A stretch of 54,161 bases of DNA from an uncultured Ruminococcus sp. (GTDB lineage Bacteria > Bacillota > Clostridia > Lachnospirales > Lachnospiraceae): contig USFD01000009.1 of the NCBI GenBank assembly GCA_900553885.1, positions 1-54,161 on the forward strand, in the 5' to 3' direction. Position numbers and translations under genes: made by a program. This document shows positions 36,361-46,130 of the stretch, in pieces (positions within the stretch are counted from its first letter, which is position 1; the number at the start of each line of letters is the position of its first letter). The notes beneath the pieces were generated by a model. That model was not told where the DNA came from and made no database searches. It was given only the letters and a program-made list of their open reading frames with translations.

Positions 36361-37020
36361 TCAGATTTTTTTCTTTGCGTCAAACTTCTCAAGGATATCG
36401 TTTGCGCCGATAAGAATAAGAATACCCTCTGCCGGAAGCGGACTTGCCGGATCAAATGTTACATTTACTTCTCTGCCCAGAATCAGGCCCACCACATTGA
36501 TGCCGAATCTTTCACGTACTTTCAGCTCTGCCAGACTTTTGCCGACCCATTTCTCCGGCACAGCGGTTTCCACCATACTGTAATCGCTGGACAGCGCAAT
36601 CCAGTCTGTAAACTCTCTCGCAACCAGATTCCTTGCCACACGGCTTCCCATATCAATCTCCGGATACACAACACTGTCTGCACCCACACGTTCCAGAATG
36701 GCTCCCTGCAGTTTATCCTTTGCTTTTACCAGAACTTTCGGAATCCCCATTTCCTTGCACAGCATGGTAGCCATAACGCTGGCCTCAAAGTTCTCTGAGA
36801 CTGCGATTACAACGCCGTCCAGATTTCTGCTTCCCAGCGACTCCAGAGCTTCCGGATCCGCCACATCCGCCTTGACCGCATAAGCTACCTGTTCCGAAAT
36901 TTCCTGGATTTTCTCATAGGATTCATCTACTGCAAGAACGTCACATCCCATCGTTTCCAGTGTTGTCGCAACACTCCAGCCAAAACTTCCAAGTCCTAAA
37001 ACTGCATACTGCTTTTTCAT
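36361..37020 (-). CDS. ktrA: KtrA/TrkA-type potassium channel regulator
   Basis: The 219-residue cytoplasmic RCK protein gates the KtrB/TrkH channel. The Rossmann glycine motif GLGSFGWSVA (8-17) binds ATP/ADP or NAD, and a TrkA-C domain (about 140-219) completes it. Length and two-domain plan match KtrA. It is 96 bases downstream of the transporter gene on the same strand. Confidence 0.93.
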   Translation of the reverse strand: MKKQYAVLGLGSFGWSVATTLETMGCDVLAVDESYEKIQEISEQVAYAVKADVADPEALESLGSRNLDGVVIAVSENFEASVMATMLCKEMGIPKVLVKAKDKLQGAILERVGADSVVYPEIDMGSRVARNLVAREFTDWIALSSDYSMVETAVPEKWVGKSLAELKVRERFGINVVGLILGREVNVTFDPASPLPAEGILILIGANDILEKFDAKKKI

Positions 37021-37116
37021 CTTTTTATCCTCTCTGTTTCTGTGATAATTTGTTCAGAAGCTCCCCTTTGCTTCCTGTAATATTGCGGACATTTCCTCCG
37101 CGCCATTGTAATACGA

Positions 37117-38502
37117 TCATCCTATCATAATGCGCTTTGCCGGCAGCTCCCGGAACTGTGCCGCTTTATCCGCACGTCCCGCGAAAACAAGCGCCATTGT
37201 CATCGGTCCGATTCGACCCACATACATAAGAATCATCAGAACAATATGGCTGCCTCTGGTCAGATACGGTGTCAGATCAGCGGACAGGCCTACGGTTCCC
37301 ATTGCGGATGAAACTTCATACATCAGATTGAGCACATCTTTTCCCGGTTCAAATATCGTAAGCGCCGCTACACCGCAAAGCCAGAAAACAAATGTAATAA
37401 TCAGAATGGTAATGGCGGATCTGATTACATCCAGCTCAATTCTGCGGCCAAAGCACTCTGTATCCCTCTTGCCGCGGAGAACACAGATCACCGTCAGAAG
37501 AACCATTGCCATTGTTGTTGTCTTGATACCGCCGGCAGTTCCTCCCGGAGACCCTCCGATAAACATCAGGACACATCCCAGGAGCCGCGAACTCTCGGTC
37601 AGCGCAGACTGCGATACGGTTGCGAACCCTGCCGTTCTGGTCGTTACAGACTGAAATGCGGATGCCATAAACTTTTCAAATATATTCAGGTTACCGATTG
37701 TCGCCGGATTATTATACTCAAGGATAAAATATCCCAGTGTTCCTGAAAGCAGCAGAATCGCAGTTGTAACAATAACGACCTTGCTCTGCAGCCCCAGCTT
37801 TGTGAGGATTCTCTTTTTCGGCATTTTCTTCTTAATCACGTCCCTGATATTGGATGCCACATCATGCCATACCGTAAATCCGAGACCTGCCGAAACGATA
37901 AGGAACATCGTTGTAAAGTTGATCAGCGGCGAACTCACGTATTCCATAAAACTGCTGTTTCCTATGATATCCACACCCGCATTGCAGAATGCGGAAATGG
38001 AGTGAAATACGCCGTACCAGATGCCCCGCAGCACACCAAACTCAGGGATAAATTTAAACATAAAAAGGGCAGCGCCGATTCCCTCCACCAGAAATGTTCC
38101 CTTCAGGATACGGATAATAAACTTAACCAGCCCCGACAAGGTATCCAGCCCGTATGCCTGCTGGATCAGAATCCTTCCCTTCATACTGATCCGTTTGCCC
38201 AGTATAAGGAAAAATGACGCCATACACGCAATCACACCCAGGCCTCCGATCTGTATCAGAAGCATCATAATTACCTGCCCCGCAAGTGTAAATTGTTCTG
38301 CGGGAACAACCGTTACCAGTCCGGTCACACAGACACATGTTACTGAAGTAAAAAGCGCATCGATAAATTCAATAGGCTTCTGATTGCTGAAGGGCAGCCA
38401 CAGCAATACGCCGCCAAGGAAAATTACGCCAAAAAAACCCAGTGCCACAATCTGCATGGTTGTCAGTCTGATCCGTCTGGGACTTTTTTTCTTTTCTTCC
38501 AT
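37117..38502 (-). CDS. ktrB: KtrB/TrkH potassium uptake protein
   Basis: The 461-residue membrane protein has four M1-P-M2 repeats with selectivity-filter glycines in TSVTCVCVTGLV, SISAFCNAGVD, SVTTRTAGFA and SSAMGTVGLSA. It is the potassium (sodium-coupled) channel paired with KtrA. The start at 38502 has AGGAG 11 nt upstream; the longer frame begins with an unrelated 82-residue stretch that overlaps the promoter. It is transcribed from its own promoter after the two-component genes. Confidence 0.93.
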   Translation of the reverse strand: MEEKKKSPRRIRLTTMQIVALGFFGVIFLGGVLLWLPFSNQKPIEFIDALFTSVTCVCVTGLVTVVPAEQFTLAGQVIMMLLIQIGGLGVIACMASFFLILGKRISMKGRILIQQAYGLDTLSGLVKFIIRILKGTFLVEGIGAALFMFKFIPEFGVLRGIWYGVFHSISAFCNAGVDIIGNSSFMEYVSSPLINFTTMFLIVSAGLGFTVWHDVASNIRDVIKKKMPKKRILTKLGLQSKVVIVTTAILLLSGTLGYFILEYNNPATIGNLNIFEKFMASAFQSVTTRTAGFATVSQSALTESSRLLGCVLMFIGGSPGGTAGGIKTTTMAMVLLTVICVLRGKRDTECFGRRIELDVIRSAITILIITFVFWLCGVAALTIFEPGKDVLNLMYEVSSAMGTVGLSADLTPYLTRGSHIVLMILMYVGRIGPMTMALVFAGRADKAAQFRELPAKRIMIG

Positions 38503-38584
38503 AAATTTCTTCTCCTGTTTCTTCGCCTTAACAGTCCGGCACCCTGCATAAAAATCATACCGGATACCCGGCCGTTCACAAGCT

Positions 38585-38613
38585 ATACTAACACACGCTC
38601 TGTTCATTGACAA
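38585..38613 (-). promoter_or_regulatory. promoter of ktrB-ktrA
   Basis: TTGTCA (38608-38613), a 17-bp spacer and TAGTAT (38585-38590) on the minus strand lie about 80 bases upstream of the ktrB start. Confidence 0.6.
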
Positions 38614-38626
38614 GCTAAGGAATTGT

Positions 38627-38671
38627 AAAAAAAAGCCCCGGAAATTAATAAATAAAGGGACCGTTTTCCGG
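38627..38671 (-). terminator. terminator of the two-component operon
   Basis: CCGGAAA/TTTCCGG stem on the minus strand, followed by eight T residues, after the response regulator. Confidence 0.6.
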
Positions 38672-38683
38672 CCCCTCCTGCAG

Positions 38684-39376
38684 CTACACTTTAAACCTGT
38701 ATCCCACGCCCCATATCGTCTCAATATACTGGGGATGAGAAGTGTCATATTCTATTTTTTCCCTGATTTTTTTAATATGAACCGTAACCGTGGCAATATC
38801 TCCTATGGACTCCATATCCCATATTTCCCGGAACAGCTCTTCCTTGGTGTATACATGATTCGGATGACCTGCCAGAAATGTAAGCAGATCAAACTCTTTG
38901 GTCGTAAAGGACTTTTCCTCCCCGTTGACCCACACACGTCTTGCCGTAGTATCAATCTTCAGCCCCCGGATCTCTATGATCTGATTTTCCTCTGCATTGC
39001 TTCCGATCAGACGTTCATATCTGGCCAGATGCGCCTTTACTCTGGCTACCAGTTCACTGGGGCTGAACGGTTTTGTCATGTAATCATCCGCTCCCAGACC
39101 CAGCCCCCGGATCTTGTCAATATCATCTTTCTTTGCGGACACCATTATAATCGGTGTGTTCTTCTCACTTCGTATCTGGCGGCAGATCTCGAATCCATCT
39201 ACCCCCGGCAGCATCAGATCGAGGATAATCAGGTCAAACTCTCCGTTTAGCCCCTTGCCAAGACCGGTCTCGCCGTCATTTGCCACTTCCACTTCAAAAT
39301 TACTCAGCTCCAGATAATCTTTTTCCAGATCCGCGATGCTCTCTTCATCTTCTATAATCAAAATCCGCTTACTCAT
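38684..39376 (-). CDS. OmpR-family response regulator
   Basis: The 230-residue regulator has a receiver domain with D10, phosphoacceptor D53 and K in MTKPFSP, and an OmpR/PhoB winged-helix output domain (about 130-230, ending YIETIWGVGYRFKV). The ATG at 39376 overlaps the kinase stop by 8 bases with AGGAGG 9 nt upstream; an adjacent TTG is a possible alternative. The targets are unknown. Neighbouring KtrB and the GH146 surface enzyme are only position-based candidates. Confidence 0.95.
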   Translation of the reverse strand: MSKRILIIEDEESIADLEKDYLELSNFEVEVANDGETGLGKGLNGEFDLIILDLMLPGVDGFEICRQIRSEKNTPIIMVSAKKDDIDKIRGLGLGADDYMTKPFSPSELVARVKAHLARYERLIGSNAEENQIIEIRGLKIDTTARRVWVNGEEKSFTTKEFDLLTFLAGHPNHVYTKEELFREIWDMESIGDIATVTVHIKKIREKIEYDTSHPQYIETIWGVGYRFKV

Positions 39377-40424
39377 CAATGGGTACCTCCTGATATTTTC
39401 TTACTACAAAATACATTGTCGTACCAGCGCCCTCTTCACTGGTAGCCCAGATATTTCCGCCGTGCTCTTCCACAATCTTCTTCACAATAGAAAGACCGAT
39501 GCCGCTTCCTCCCTTGGAAGAATTCCGGGAAGCATCCGTCCTGTAAAATCTGTCAAATATATATGGCAGATCGCGCCCGGATATTCCCTTTCCATTGTCG
39601 CCCAGCTCAACCTGGATAAAGTCTCCCACATCCTTTATCTGCATTGTGATTTTCCCCTGAGGCTTGTCCATATACTTCAGAGAATTTGACACAATATTAT
39701 TAATAACCCTTCGAAGCTGTTCCGGATCCACAATTATTTTACAGTCATCCTCTATAAAATTCGCATATACAAACTCTATATTTTTCGCCGCCAGTTCAAC
39801 AGACAAATCATCTGCACAGTCCTCAAAATAATCTCTGGCAGATACAGTCGCAAAATTATAGGGAATACGGTTCGTATCAATCTTGGAATACAGAGTCAGC
39901 TCATTAATAAGAAGATCCATTTCATTAGCCTTATTATAAATGGTTCTGATGTATCTGTCCATCTTTTCCGGCGTATCAGCCACGCCGTCCATAATCCCTT
40001 CCACATATCCCTTGATCGCAGTAATCGGCGTCTTAAGATCGTGGGAAATATTACTGATCAGTTCCTTATTCTCTCTGTCATACGCCACCTTTTCCTCCGC
40101 GTTTGCCTTCAGGCGCAGACGCATCTCCTCAAAGTCCTGGCACAGCTGGCCGATCTCGTCATCCGACTCCTGCCGGATCTCAAAGTCAAGATTGCCCTCC
40201 TTAATATTTCTGGCCGCTTTCTGCAGCTTCTCCAGAGGAACGGAAACAGAACGGTATATCCAGTAAATCAGCAGAGCTGCCGTCAGAAAAACAACCGCCA
40301 TATAAAGCTGCTGGATCTCATCTGCCCGGCCCGGCACAAATGTATGCATGGCAACAGTAGTAAAAATCATAGGCAGAATCATAACCGCCATAAAAACAAT
40401 AACAAGTTTTGTCCGAAGCTTCAT
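39369..40424 (-). CDS. sensor histidine kinase
   Basis: The 351-residue kinase has two membrane helices (about 7-27 and 40-58), a very short outer loop, a HAMP domain (58-110), HisKA with H128 in SNISHDLKTP, and a HATPase_c domain with N, G1 (GDNGKGI) and G2 (GGSGIGLSIV) boxes. The short extracellular loop (about 13 residues) suggests it senses the membrane or an intramembrane partner. It is translationally coupled to the response regulator. Confidence 0.95.
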   Translation of the reverse strand: MKLRTKLVIVFMAVMILPMIFTTVAMHTFVPGRADEIQQLYMAVVFLTAALLIYWIYRSVSVPLEKLQKAARNIKEGNLDFEIRQESDDEIGQLCQDFEEMRLRLKANAEEKVAYDRENKELISNISHDLKTPITAIKGYVEGIMDGVADTPEKMDRYIRTIYNKANEMDLLINELTLYSKIDTNRIPYNFATVSARDYFEDCADDLSVELAAKNIEFVYANFIEDDCKIIVDPEQLRRVINNIVSNSLKYMDKPQGKITMQIKDVGDFIQVELGDNGKGISGRDLPYIFDRFYRTDASRNSSKGGSGIGLSIVKKIVEEHGGNIWATSEEGAGTTMYFVVRKYQEVPIDE

Positions 40425-40455
40425 GCAATTATCCTTTCTGTCAGAATATTCTTCT

Positions 40456-40497
40456 CAAAGGGGACAGACCCTTTTGCAAAAGGGTCTGTCCCCTTTG
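40456..40497. repeat. intergenic palindromic repeat, copy 2
   Basis: A perfect 42-bp palindrome (21-bp arms with no loop; core AAAGGGGACAGACCC) lies upstream of the histidine kinase gene. It shares its core with copy 1 at 32160. Confidence 0.92.
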
Positions 40498-40624
40498 GCC
40501 GAAGTTGTCTGACTTCTTTCTATTTTACAGGTCTTCGTTTTCCCCGTCAACCCATTTACCTCCCGTCCGGCTCCGGATTCAGAAGGATTATACCTGTTCT
40601 TCCGCAATCCGGGGGCGCTGCAAC

Positions 40625-40665
40625 GAAAGAACCGCTCCTCCTCTTGCCGGAAAAGCGGTTCTTTC
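40625..40665 (-). terminator. terminator of the GH146 surface enzyme gene
   Basis: GAAAGAACCGCT (40625-40636) pairs with its complement at 40654-40665, about 40 bases after the stop. The T-run on the minus strand is short (TTTC). Confidence 0.6.
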
Positions 40666-40700
40666 ATTTCCCTGTTTATTTTTCTGATATCTGCGTGAAA

Positions 40701-43700
40701 TCAGCTTCTTTTTCTGCGCACATAGACAACTGCTCCTGCCATTCCGAGAGCAAGGACACATACGCCGGCTGCACCGAAGACATTCGTCGTATCTCCGGTC
40801 TGTACGGCTTTGGATCCATCTCCGTCATCTGCGGAAGGCGCCTTGCCACCTGACTGCTGATTTCCTCCCGGCTGCTGTGCATCGCCGGTGCCGGGTTTCT
40901 GGCCGTCTCCGCCTGTCTGCTGATCATCTCCGCCAGGTTTCTGATCATCTTCACCCGGTTTCTGGTCATCTCCGCCCGGTTTCTGGTCATCTCCGCCCGG
41001 TTTCTGATCATCTCCGCCAGGTTTCTGATCATCTCCACCCGGTTTCTGATCGTCTCCGCCCGGCTCCTCTGCGGCTTCATTTACCGTCAGAGCGGTTTCC
41101 GCCTCACCATCTGCATATACAAAGATCACTGTATGAGCTCCGGCCTTCAGAGTTTCAAGATATGCAGCGGAAAGTGTTACTGTCATTGTTTCCTCATCCA
41201 GAGTATATGCGGACGCATCAATCTCTGTTCCGTCCACCTTTACACCGGTGAACTTATCTGCAGTTCCGCTTACTTTGAAGCTGTATCCATCTTCGGAACC
41301 AAGGGTCCACTCGCCGTCTGCCCCTTCCACAACTTCATAATCAGCCGGTTCGTCTCCGCCAGGCTCTTCTGCCGCATCCTTCACTGTCAGTGCAGTAGAA
41401 GCCTCGCCGTCTGTATATACAAAGGTTACTGTATAGCTGTCTGCTGCCAGCGTCTCAAGATATGCAGCGGAAAGTGTTACCGTCATTGTCTCTTCATCCA
41501 GCGTGTATGCAGATGCGTCAACCTCTGTTCCGTTTACCTTCACTCCGGTGAACTTATCTGCAGTTCCGCTTACTTTGAAGCTGTATCCGTTATCTGATCC
41601 GAGCATCCATTCGCCGTCCGCTCCTTCCAGAACTTCATAATCAACCGGTTCTTCCGGTTCCTCTTTATCAGACTTCACAATTGTAATTGTATACTTAAGA
41701 GAAGTCTTATGATCCTGCGCATAGCTGGTGAGCGAAACTACTGTCTCGTCTCCGTCCAGACGGATCAGACGTTCATTGCTGTTGTCGAACAGGATATCGC
41801 CGATATAAACCAGTCCGCTCTCTTTCATTGTAGAAGCGAGCATATTCACAGAATCCACGTCCGTACCAACTGTCAGCGTATATTCTGTTACATCTGAATC
41901 AAATGCCGGTTCAAGTGTTCCCTCATCAAAGGTCAGACCGGACAGTCTTGCATCCGTGTCATATTCTGTGGAAGTAATCACGCGGAGACCGAACAGTCCT
42001 CCGGCAAATCCGCCGGTGCTCTGGAACTTCACGGTTACTTTCGACGCCCCGTCCTTAATATAATCTGTAATATCATACAGATCTTCATAGAATACATTTG
42101 TTCCTGCAGCATTATTGATCTGAACAGTCTTCAGAAGGCTGTCATTTACATAAATTTCAAAACTGCGTCCCTGATCTCCGGAATACCAGGTACATCCCAG
42201 ATAATTGTGATCTGCTTCCGGATCTACCGTAAGATCATAGCTCCACCAACCGCCTGCGTTTGCGTGACGGAAGGTTCTTCCGTTAAATGTTCCGGTACTG
42301 GTATCTCCGCCTGTCTGAAGGTTCTTCGCGAACTCGGAGTTATTATTGTCAAAACTGTCAAGATAGTCCACGCTTACTTCCTGCTCGCGGAGTGTTTCCT
42401 TCTCTGCCAGGATTCTGTCCTGAGAAGCCTGGGAATCCGGCTCTTCCAGATTCATGTAGATACCGTATCTCTGCTCATGCTGCATATAATACGGACTGTA
42501 AATCAGTTCCTCCGAATCTGTGTTCTTTAACTGGAACTGAATTCTTCCGTCTTCACTGTCCTCAATCCGCACAAAGTTTTCTGTGATATTTGATTTCCAC
42601 TCCTCAACGGACATGTTCTGAACCGTGATCGTATCTTTTGCTGAAGTATCTTCCGTTCCGACCCTTACCAGGATTCCGTTTGCCTGGGATGCGTCGATGT
42701 CCTTGCTGCCAAGCTCTGCTGCAAGTACAACCGGACCATATTTGAACGCTACAAAGTTCTCGTTGTCTGCAGTTGACTCGATTTCCACCTGCATCGGCAT
42801 TGTGTAGGAAATCTCATCTCCTGCCTTCAGACCTTCCAGTACAAAGAATCCGTTCTCTGCCGTTACATCCTTCACTTCGCCGTTTACCTTAATGACTGCA
42901 TCTCCTGCCAGCCACTCCGGCTGACGAAGTGCTACAGAGGTTCCGTCTGCGATATCATTCACTGTATATATAACAGTATCTTCGTTCGGAATGTTCGCAT
43001 CCTGGGTAAGGCTGATTCCAAGTCCTTCATCTTCAACAGTTGAGCTGTAGAACATATTTACATACAGTGTATTTCCTTTGATCTGATAAATGTAATCTCC
43101 CAGCTTGGAAAAGTTCTCCATACCGGTTCCGGTGCAGCACCAGAATTCGTCATACGGTCTGTTATATACCTTATTGTATCCTGCTGCCATCGGCTGGAAA
43201 TACATTGTTGTACCCGTCTCCGGATTCTGTGACGCGAGAATCGCGTTTGTAAATGTTCTCTCAAAATAATCCAGATACTTCGAGTCGCCGGTCTGGTCAT
43301 ACAACGCTTTCGACAGTTTCAGCATATTGTATGTATTACATGTCTCACAGGTCAACGCCCCGTCGTAGGATCCCTTCGTAGCGTCATAACACAGCTCGCC
43401 TGCATTATGGAAATGCTCGCTCTGACTGTTTCCTCCTGTAATATATGTATGATCATTTACCACAATATCCCAGAAGTTCTCGGCAGCCGTAAGATACATA
43501 TCCAGATTATCTTTTTCTTCCTGTGTCAGCCTGTCATAGTATTCTTTATTTTCAGTAAGCACGCTGTATCTCTTTACAGCCCCCGTAAATTTCGGGATTG
43601 TCGTATTCGCGTGTTTTCCGCTGAGCACATCCTGGCCTGCTGCCAGCTGCTGGAACAGAGACACCTCGTCAAAGCACTCTGCCGCCGCTTTAATGTGATC

Positions 43701-46130
43701 GTTTCCCGTAATGCGGTACAGCTCATACAGCGCCTCATTCATGCCGCCATATTCAATCCAGAGAAGCTGCTGCTTATTCGGCAGATTTGTACAGCGGTTG
43801 TACAGATATTCGCCAAATGCTTCCGCAACTTCAATGGCCGTATTTTTAATTTCTGTATCATCTACATTTTTCGCCACATCAATCAGTCCGGCAACCACTT
43901 TATGCAGGTTGTAATACGGAACAAGCACTGTGCCGTCATCCGGTGTCGGAGACGTGCCTCCGTCCACTCTGGCAAGCACGCCCTCCGGGAATGCAGAGAT
44001 ATAGCCTGCGCTCTGTGGATACATAGCAGCATATGCGTCCTGACACTTTTTCAGTCCGTTGACAGCGTCCTCAATCTGCTCCATAAGCTGTGCCTTTACA
44101 TCTGCGTCGTCCTCGCTCAGATATGCCTGAGAAAGAGCAGACATATAATGACCGAATGTATGGCCGCGGAAGTTGGACGCTCCCGTTCTTTCCCAGCCAC
44201 CGTACCCTTCTTCCGTAGTGGGTTCAAGTCCTGCCACATTGTAGAACTCATACAAGAACTTCTCGGAATTCAGGCTGAGCAGATATTCCTCTTCTTTTGT
44301 AAATGCATTGACCATATAATCATCAGCCAGTGTAACATCATCCATCAGGCTTGTGTCTGACAGATCCATCGGCTTCTTCGCAAGTACAGTCACATCAAAA
44401 GTCTTTGTTGCCGCTTCTCCGTCCATGAAGACTGCCGTTGCTGTCAGAGTCACTTTCGCATCCGGCTCGCCGATCTCCGGTCTGGTGATCACACCGTTAT
44501 TGTCCATTGCTGTTCCGGCAGTCACTTCCCAGGTAATCACAGATCCCTGTTCACCGACTGACGGGAGTGCCAGATTACGGCTTGTCTCAGCAGGAATGTT
44601 CAGCGCATCCAGATCATCCTTTGCGATCTGGGCCTTGTCAATTTCTCCGCCGTTCTCTTCATACAGAGCCATTGCCTCTTCTTTCGTTGCTGTGTCATTA
44701 AACAGTTCATAATGATCCAGCGCTGCTTTCAGATATGCTCCGTTATAAGCCGGTCCATTGTAACCGATTGACTTCTGCATGCTTTCATCCGATCCGAGCA
44801 CGCCGTCCCGGTTACTATTGACCGCATAGTCTATCGTAGACGTCTGTTCGATACCATTGCGGTAGAACACCACTTCTTTGCTCGCGCTGTTATAAGTCAC
44901 TACGATATGTGTCCATTCTCCTGCCGGGAAAAATTCCGCGCGGTTTCCTTTTATACTTACTTTATACGGCTGTCCCGCATTTTTTCCTTCTCCGATTGAT
45001 AATGCAAGAGGTACATTATCGCCTTCGGACGACAGATACCAGCCATCTGTATAGTATTCGTTTTTATTCCACGAAATGATTCCCTCGCCTGTCATTGTCT
45101 TCTCCGGATTGATCCAGAACGACAGGGTCAGATTCTTCGGCTGGAGCTCTGTGTTTCTGCCAAGATCAATATATGTATTTCCGGTAAGTTTAAGCGCTTT
45201 TCCGCCGTTTGCTCCATCTACATATTCATAACCCGAGCCGGAGAATTTAATGTCTGTATTTATCCCGGTGCCGTCTGTCAGGTTATCCTCAAACTCCAGA
45301 TCCAGCACCTGTTTTTTCAGACCGGAAGTTTCTGTTTCTTTGTTTTCCTCATAAAGAGCCAGCGCCTGCTCAGCCGTAGCAGTATCATTAAACAGTTCAT
45401 AATGATCCAGAGCTGCATTCATATATGCCCCTTTATAGACCGGTCCGTTGTAACCGATGGATTTCTCCATATCCGGATCCGAACCAAGAACACCGTCCCG
45501 GCCTTCACCTACAGCATAATCCACGTTTACTGACTGGGCGACTCCGTTGCGGTAAAATACCACATCTTTTGTTTCACTGTCATAAGTGACAACAATATGG
45601 GTCCACTCCCCTGCCGGGAAGAATTCTGCGCGGTTTCCTTTCACGCTTACCTTATACGGCTGTCCGCCATTAGCCCCTTCTCCTATGGACAGGGCCAGCG
45701 GGGTATTGTCGTTTTCTGATGTCAGATACCAGCCGTCCGTATAATATTCCTGTTTGTTCCAGGAAATAATCTGCTCTCCCGTTATTGTCTCATTCGGGTT
45801 GATCCAGAACGACAATGTGAGATTTTCCGGCTGAAGACGCGCATCCTTTCCGAGATTTACATAAGTATTTCCTGTCAGGCTCAGAGCCTTCCCGCCATTT
45901 ACTCCATCCACATACTCATAGCCGTCTCCGCTGATTGAAATATCGGCTATCGTATCTGTTCCGTCCTTCAGATCTCCCTCAAACTCCAGATCCAGCACCT
46001 GATTTTCCAGCGCATCTCCTGCCTTGCCGGCATCATTCGCCGTTGGAGCCGCCATTGCCGGTAAAACAGATGTCACCGTCATGGAAAAGACAGACAGAGC
46101 AGCAATGAAGCTTAATTTCTTTTTCTTCAT
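40701..46130 (-). CDS. large surface GH146-like beta-L-arabinofuranosidase
   Basis: The 1809-residue surface enzyme starts with a signal peptide (1-27). Order: two tandem LamG domains (about 36-258 and 266-488, 230-residue period), an atrophied Ig-like segment (500-590), a DUF1680 catalytic region (about 592-1225), a DUF6805-like beta domain (1255-1390), a cadherin-like beta-sandwich (1395-1485), two near-identical X2-like Ig domains (100-residue period, 1495-1690), PGGDDQK repeats, VQTGD (1776-1780), a hydrophobic segment and RRKRS. The catalytic metal motif C928-E929-T-C931 and C998-C999 in FWCCTGTGMENFSKLGD match GH146 (Bacteroides BT0349) better than GH127. E905 or E912 could be the acid. 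GH146 removes beta-L-arabinofuranose from pectic arabinan side chains. The start has AGGAGG 7 nt upstream. No LacI-type operator lies upstream, so it is probably controlled separately. Confidence 0.85.
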   Translation of the reverse strand: MKKKKLSFIAALSVFSMTVTSVLPAMAAPTANDAGKAGDALENQVLDLEFEGDLKDGTDTIADISISGDGYEYVDGVNGGKALSLTGNTYVNLGKDARLQPENLTLSFWINPNETITGEQIISWNKQEYYTDGWYLTSENDNTPLALSIGEGANGGQPYKVSVKGNRAEFFPAGEWTHIVVTYDSETKDVVFYRNGVAQSVNVDYAVGEGRDGVLGSDPDMEKSIGYNGPVYKGAYMNAALDHYELFNDTATAEQALALYEENKETETSGLKKQVLDLEFEDNLTDGTGINTDIKFSGSGYEYVDGANGGKALKLTGNTYIDLGRNTELQPKNLTLSFWINPEKTMTGEGIISWNKNEYYTDGWYLSSEGDNVPLALSIGEGKNAGQPYKVSIKGNRAEFFPAGEWTHIVVTYNSASKEVVFYRNGIEQTSTIDYAVNSNRDGVLGSDESMQKSIGYNGPAYNGAYLKAALDHYELFNDTATKEEAMALYEENGGEIDKAQIAKDDLDALNIPAETSRNLALPSVGEQGSVITWEVTAGTAMDNNGVITRPEIGEPDAKVTLTATAVFMDGEAATKTFDVTVLAKKPMDLSDTSLMDDVTLADDYMVNAFTKEEEYLLSLNSEKFLYEFYNVAGLEPTTEEGYGGWERTGASNFRGHTFGHYMSALSQAYLSEDDADVKAQLMEQIEDAVNGLKKCQDAYAAMYPQSAGYISAFPEGVLARVDGGTSPTPDDGTVLVPYYNLHKVVAGLIDVAKNVDDTEIKNTAIEVAEAFGEYLYNRCTNLPNKQQLLWIEYGGMNEALYELYRITGNDHIKAAAECFDEVSLFQQLAAGQDVLSGKHANTTIPKFTGAVKRYSVLTENKEYYDRLTQEEKDNLDMYLTAAENFWDIVVNDHTYITGGNSQSEHFHNAGELCYDATKGSYDGALTCETCNTYNMLKLSKALYDQTGDSKYLDYFERTFTNAILASQNPETGTTMYFQPMAAGYNKVYNRPYDEFWCCTGTGMENFSKLGDYIYQIKGNTLYVNMFYSSTVEDEGLGISLTQDANIPNEDTVIYTVNDIADGTSVALRQPEWLAGDAVIKVNGEVKDVTAENGFFVLEGLKAGDEISYTMPMQVEIESTADNENFVAFKYGPVVLAAELGSKDIDASQANGILVRVGTEDTSAKDTITVQNMSVEEWKSNITENFVRIEDSEDGRIQFQLKNTDSEELIYSPYYMQHEQRYGIYMNLEEPDSQASQDRILAEKETLREQEVSVDYLDSFDNNNSEFAKNLQTGGDTSTGTFNGRTFRHANAGGWWSYDLTVDPEADHNYLGCTWYSGDQGRSFEIYVNDSLLKTVQINNAAGTNVFYEDLYDITDYIKDGASKVTVKFQSTGGFAGGLFGLRVITSTEYDTDARLSGLTFDEGTLEPAFDSDVTEYTLTVGTDVDSVNMLASTMKESGLVYIGDILFDNSNERLIRLDGDETVVSLTSYAQDHKTSLKYTITIVKSDKEEPEEPVDYEVLEGADGEWMLGSDNGYSFKVSGTADKFTGVKVNGTEVDASAYTLDEETMTVTLSAAYLETLAADSYTVTFVYTDGEASTALTVKDAAEEPGGDEPADYEVVEGADGEWTLGSEDGYSFKVSGTADKFTGVKVDGTEIDASAYTLDEETMTVTLSAAYLETLKAGAHTVIFVYADGEAETALTVNEAAEEPGGDDQKPGGDDQKPGGDDQKPGGDDQKPGGDDQKPGEDDQKPGGDDQQTGGDGQKPGTGDAQQPGGNQQSGGKAPSADDGDGSKAVQTGDTTNVFGAAGVCVLALGMAGAVVYVRRKRS
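40910..41075 (-). repeat. 21-bp repeats encoding PGGDDQK linker
   Basis: About seven copies of a 21-bp unit (GGTTTCTGATCATCTCCGCC type) encode the Gly/Asp/Gln linker before the wall-anchor motif of the GH146 enzyme. Such tracts vary in copy number by slippage. Confidence 0.85.
44690..46000 (-). repeat. 690-bp tandem duplication encoding two LamG domains
   Basis: Two copies of a LamG-coding unit are offset by exactly 690 bp; for example AACAGTTCATAATGATCCAG occurs at 44701 and 45391. Identity at DNA level is high, so the duplication is recent or maintained by conversion. Confidence 0.85.

Noticed and set aside
40910..41075. Regular 21-bp repeats considered as a CRISPR-like array
   Set aside because: Units have no spacers and stay in frame as PGGDDQK codons of the surface protein linker.
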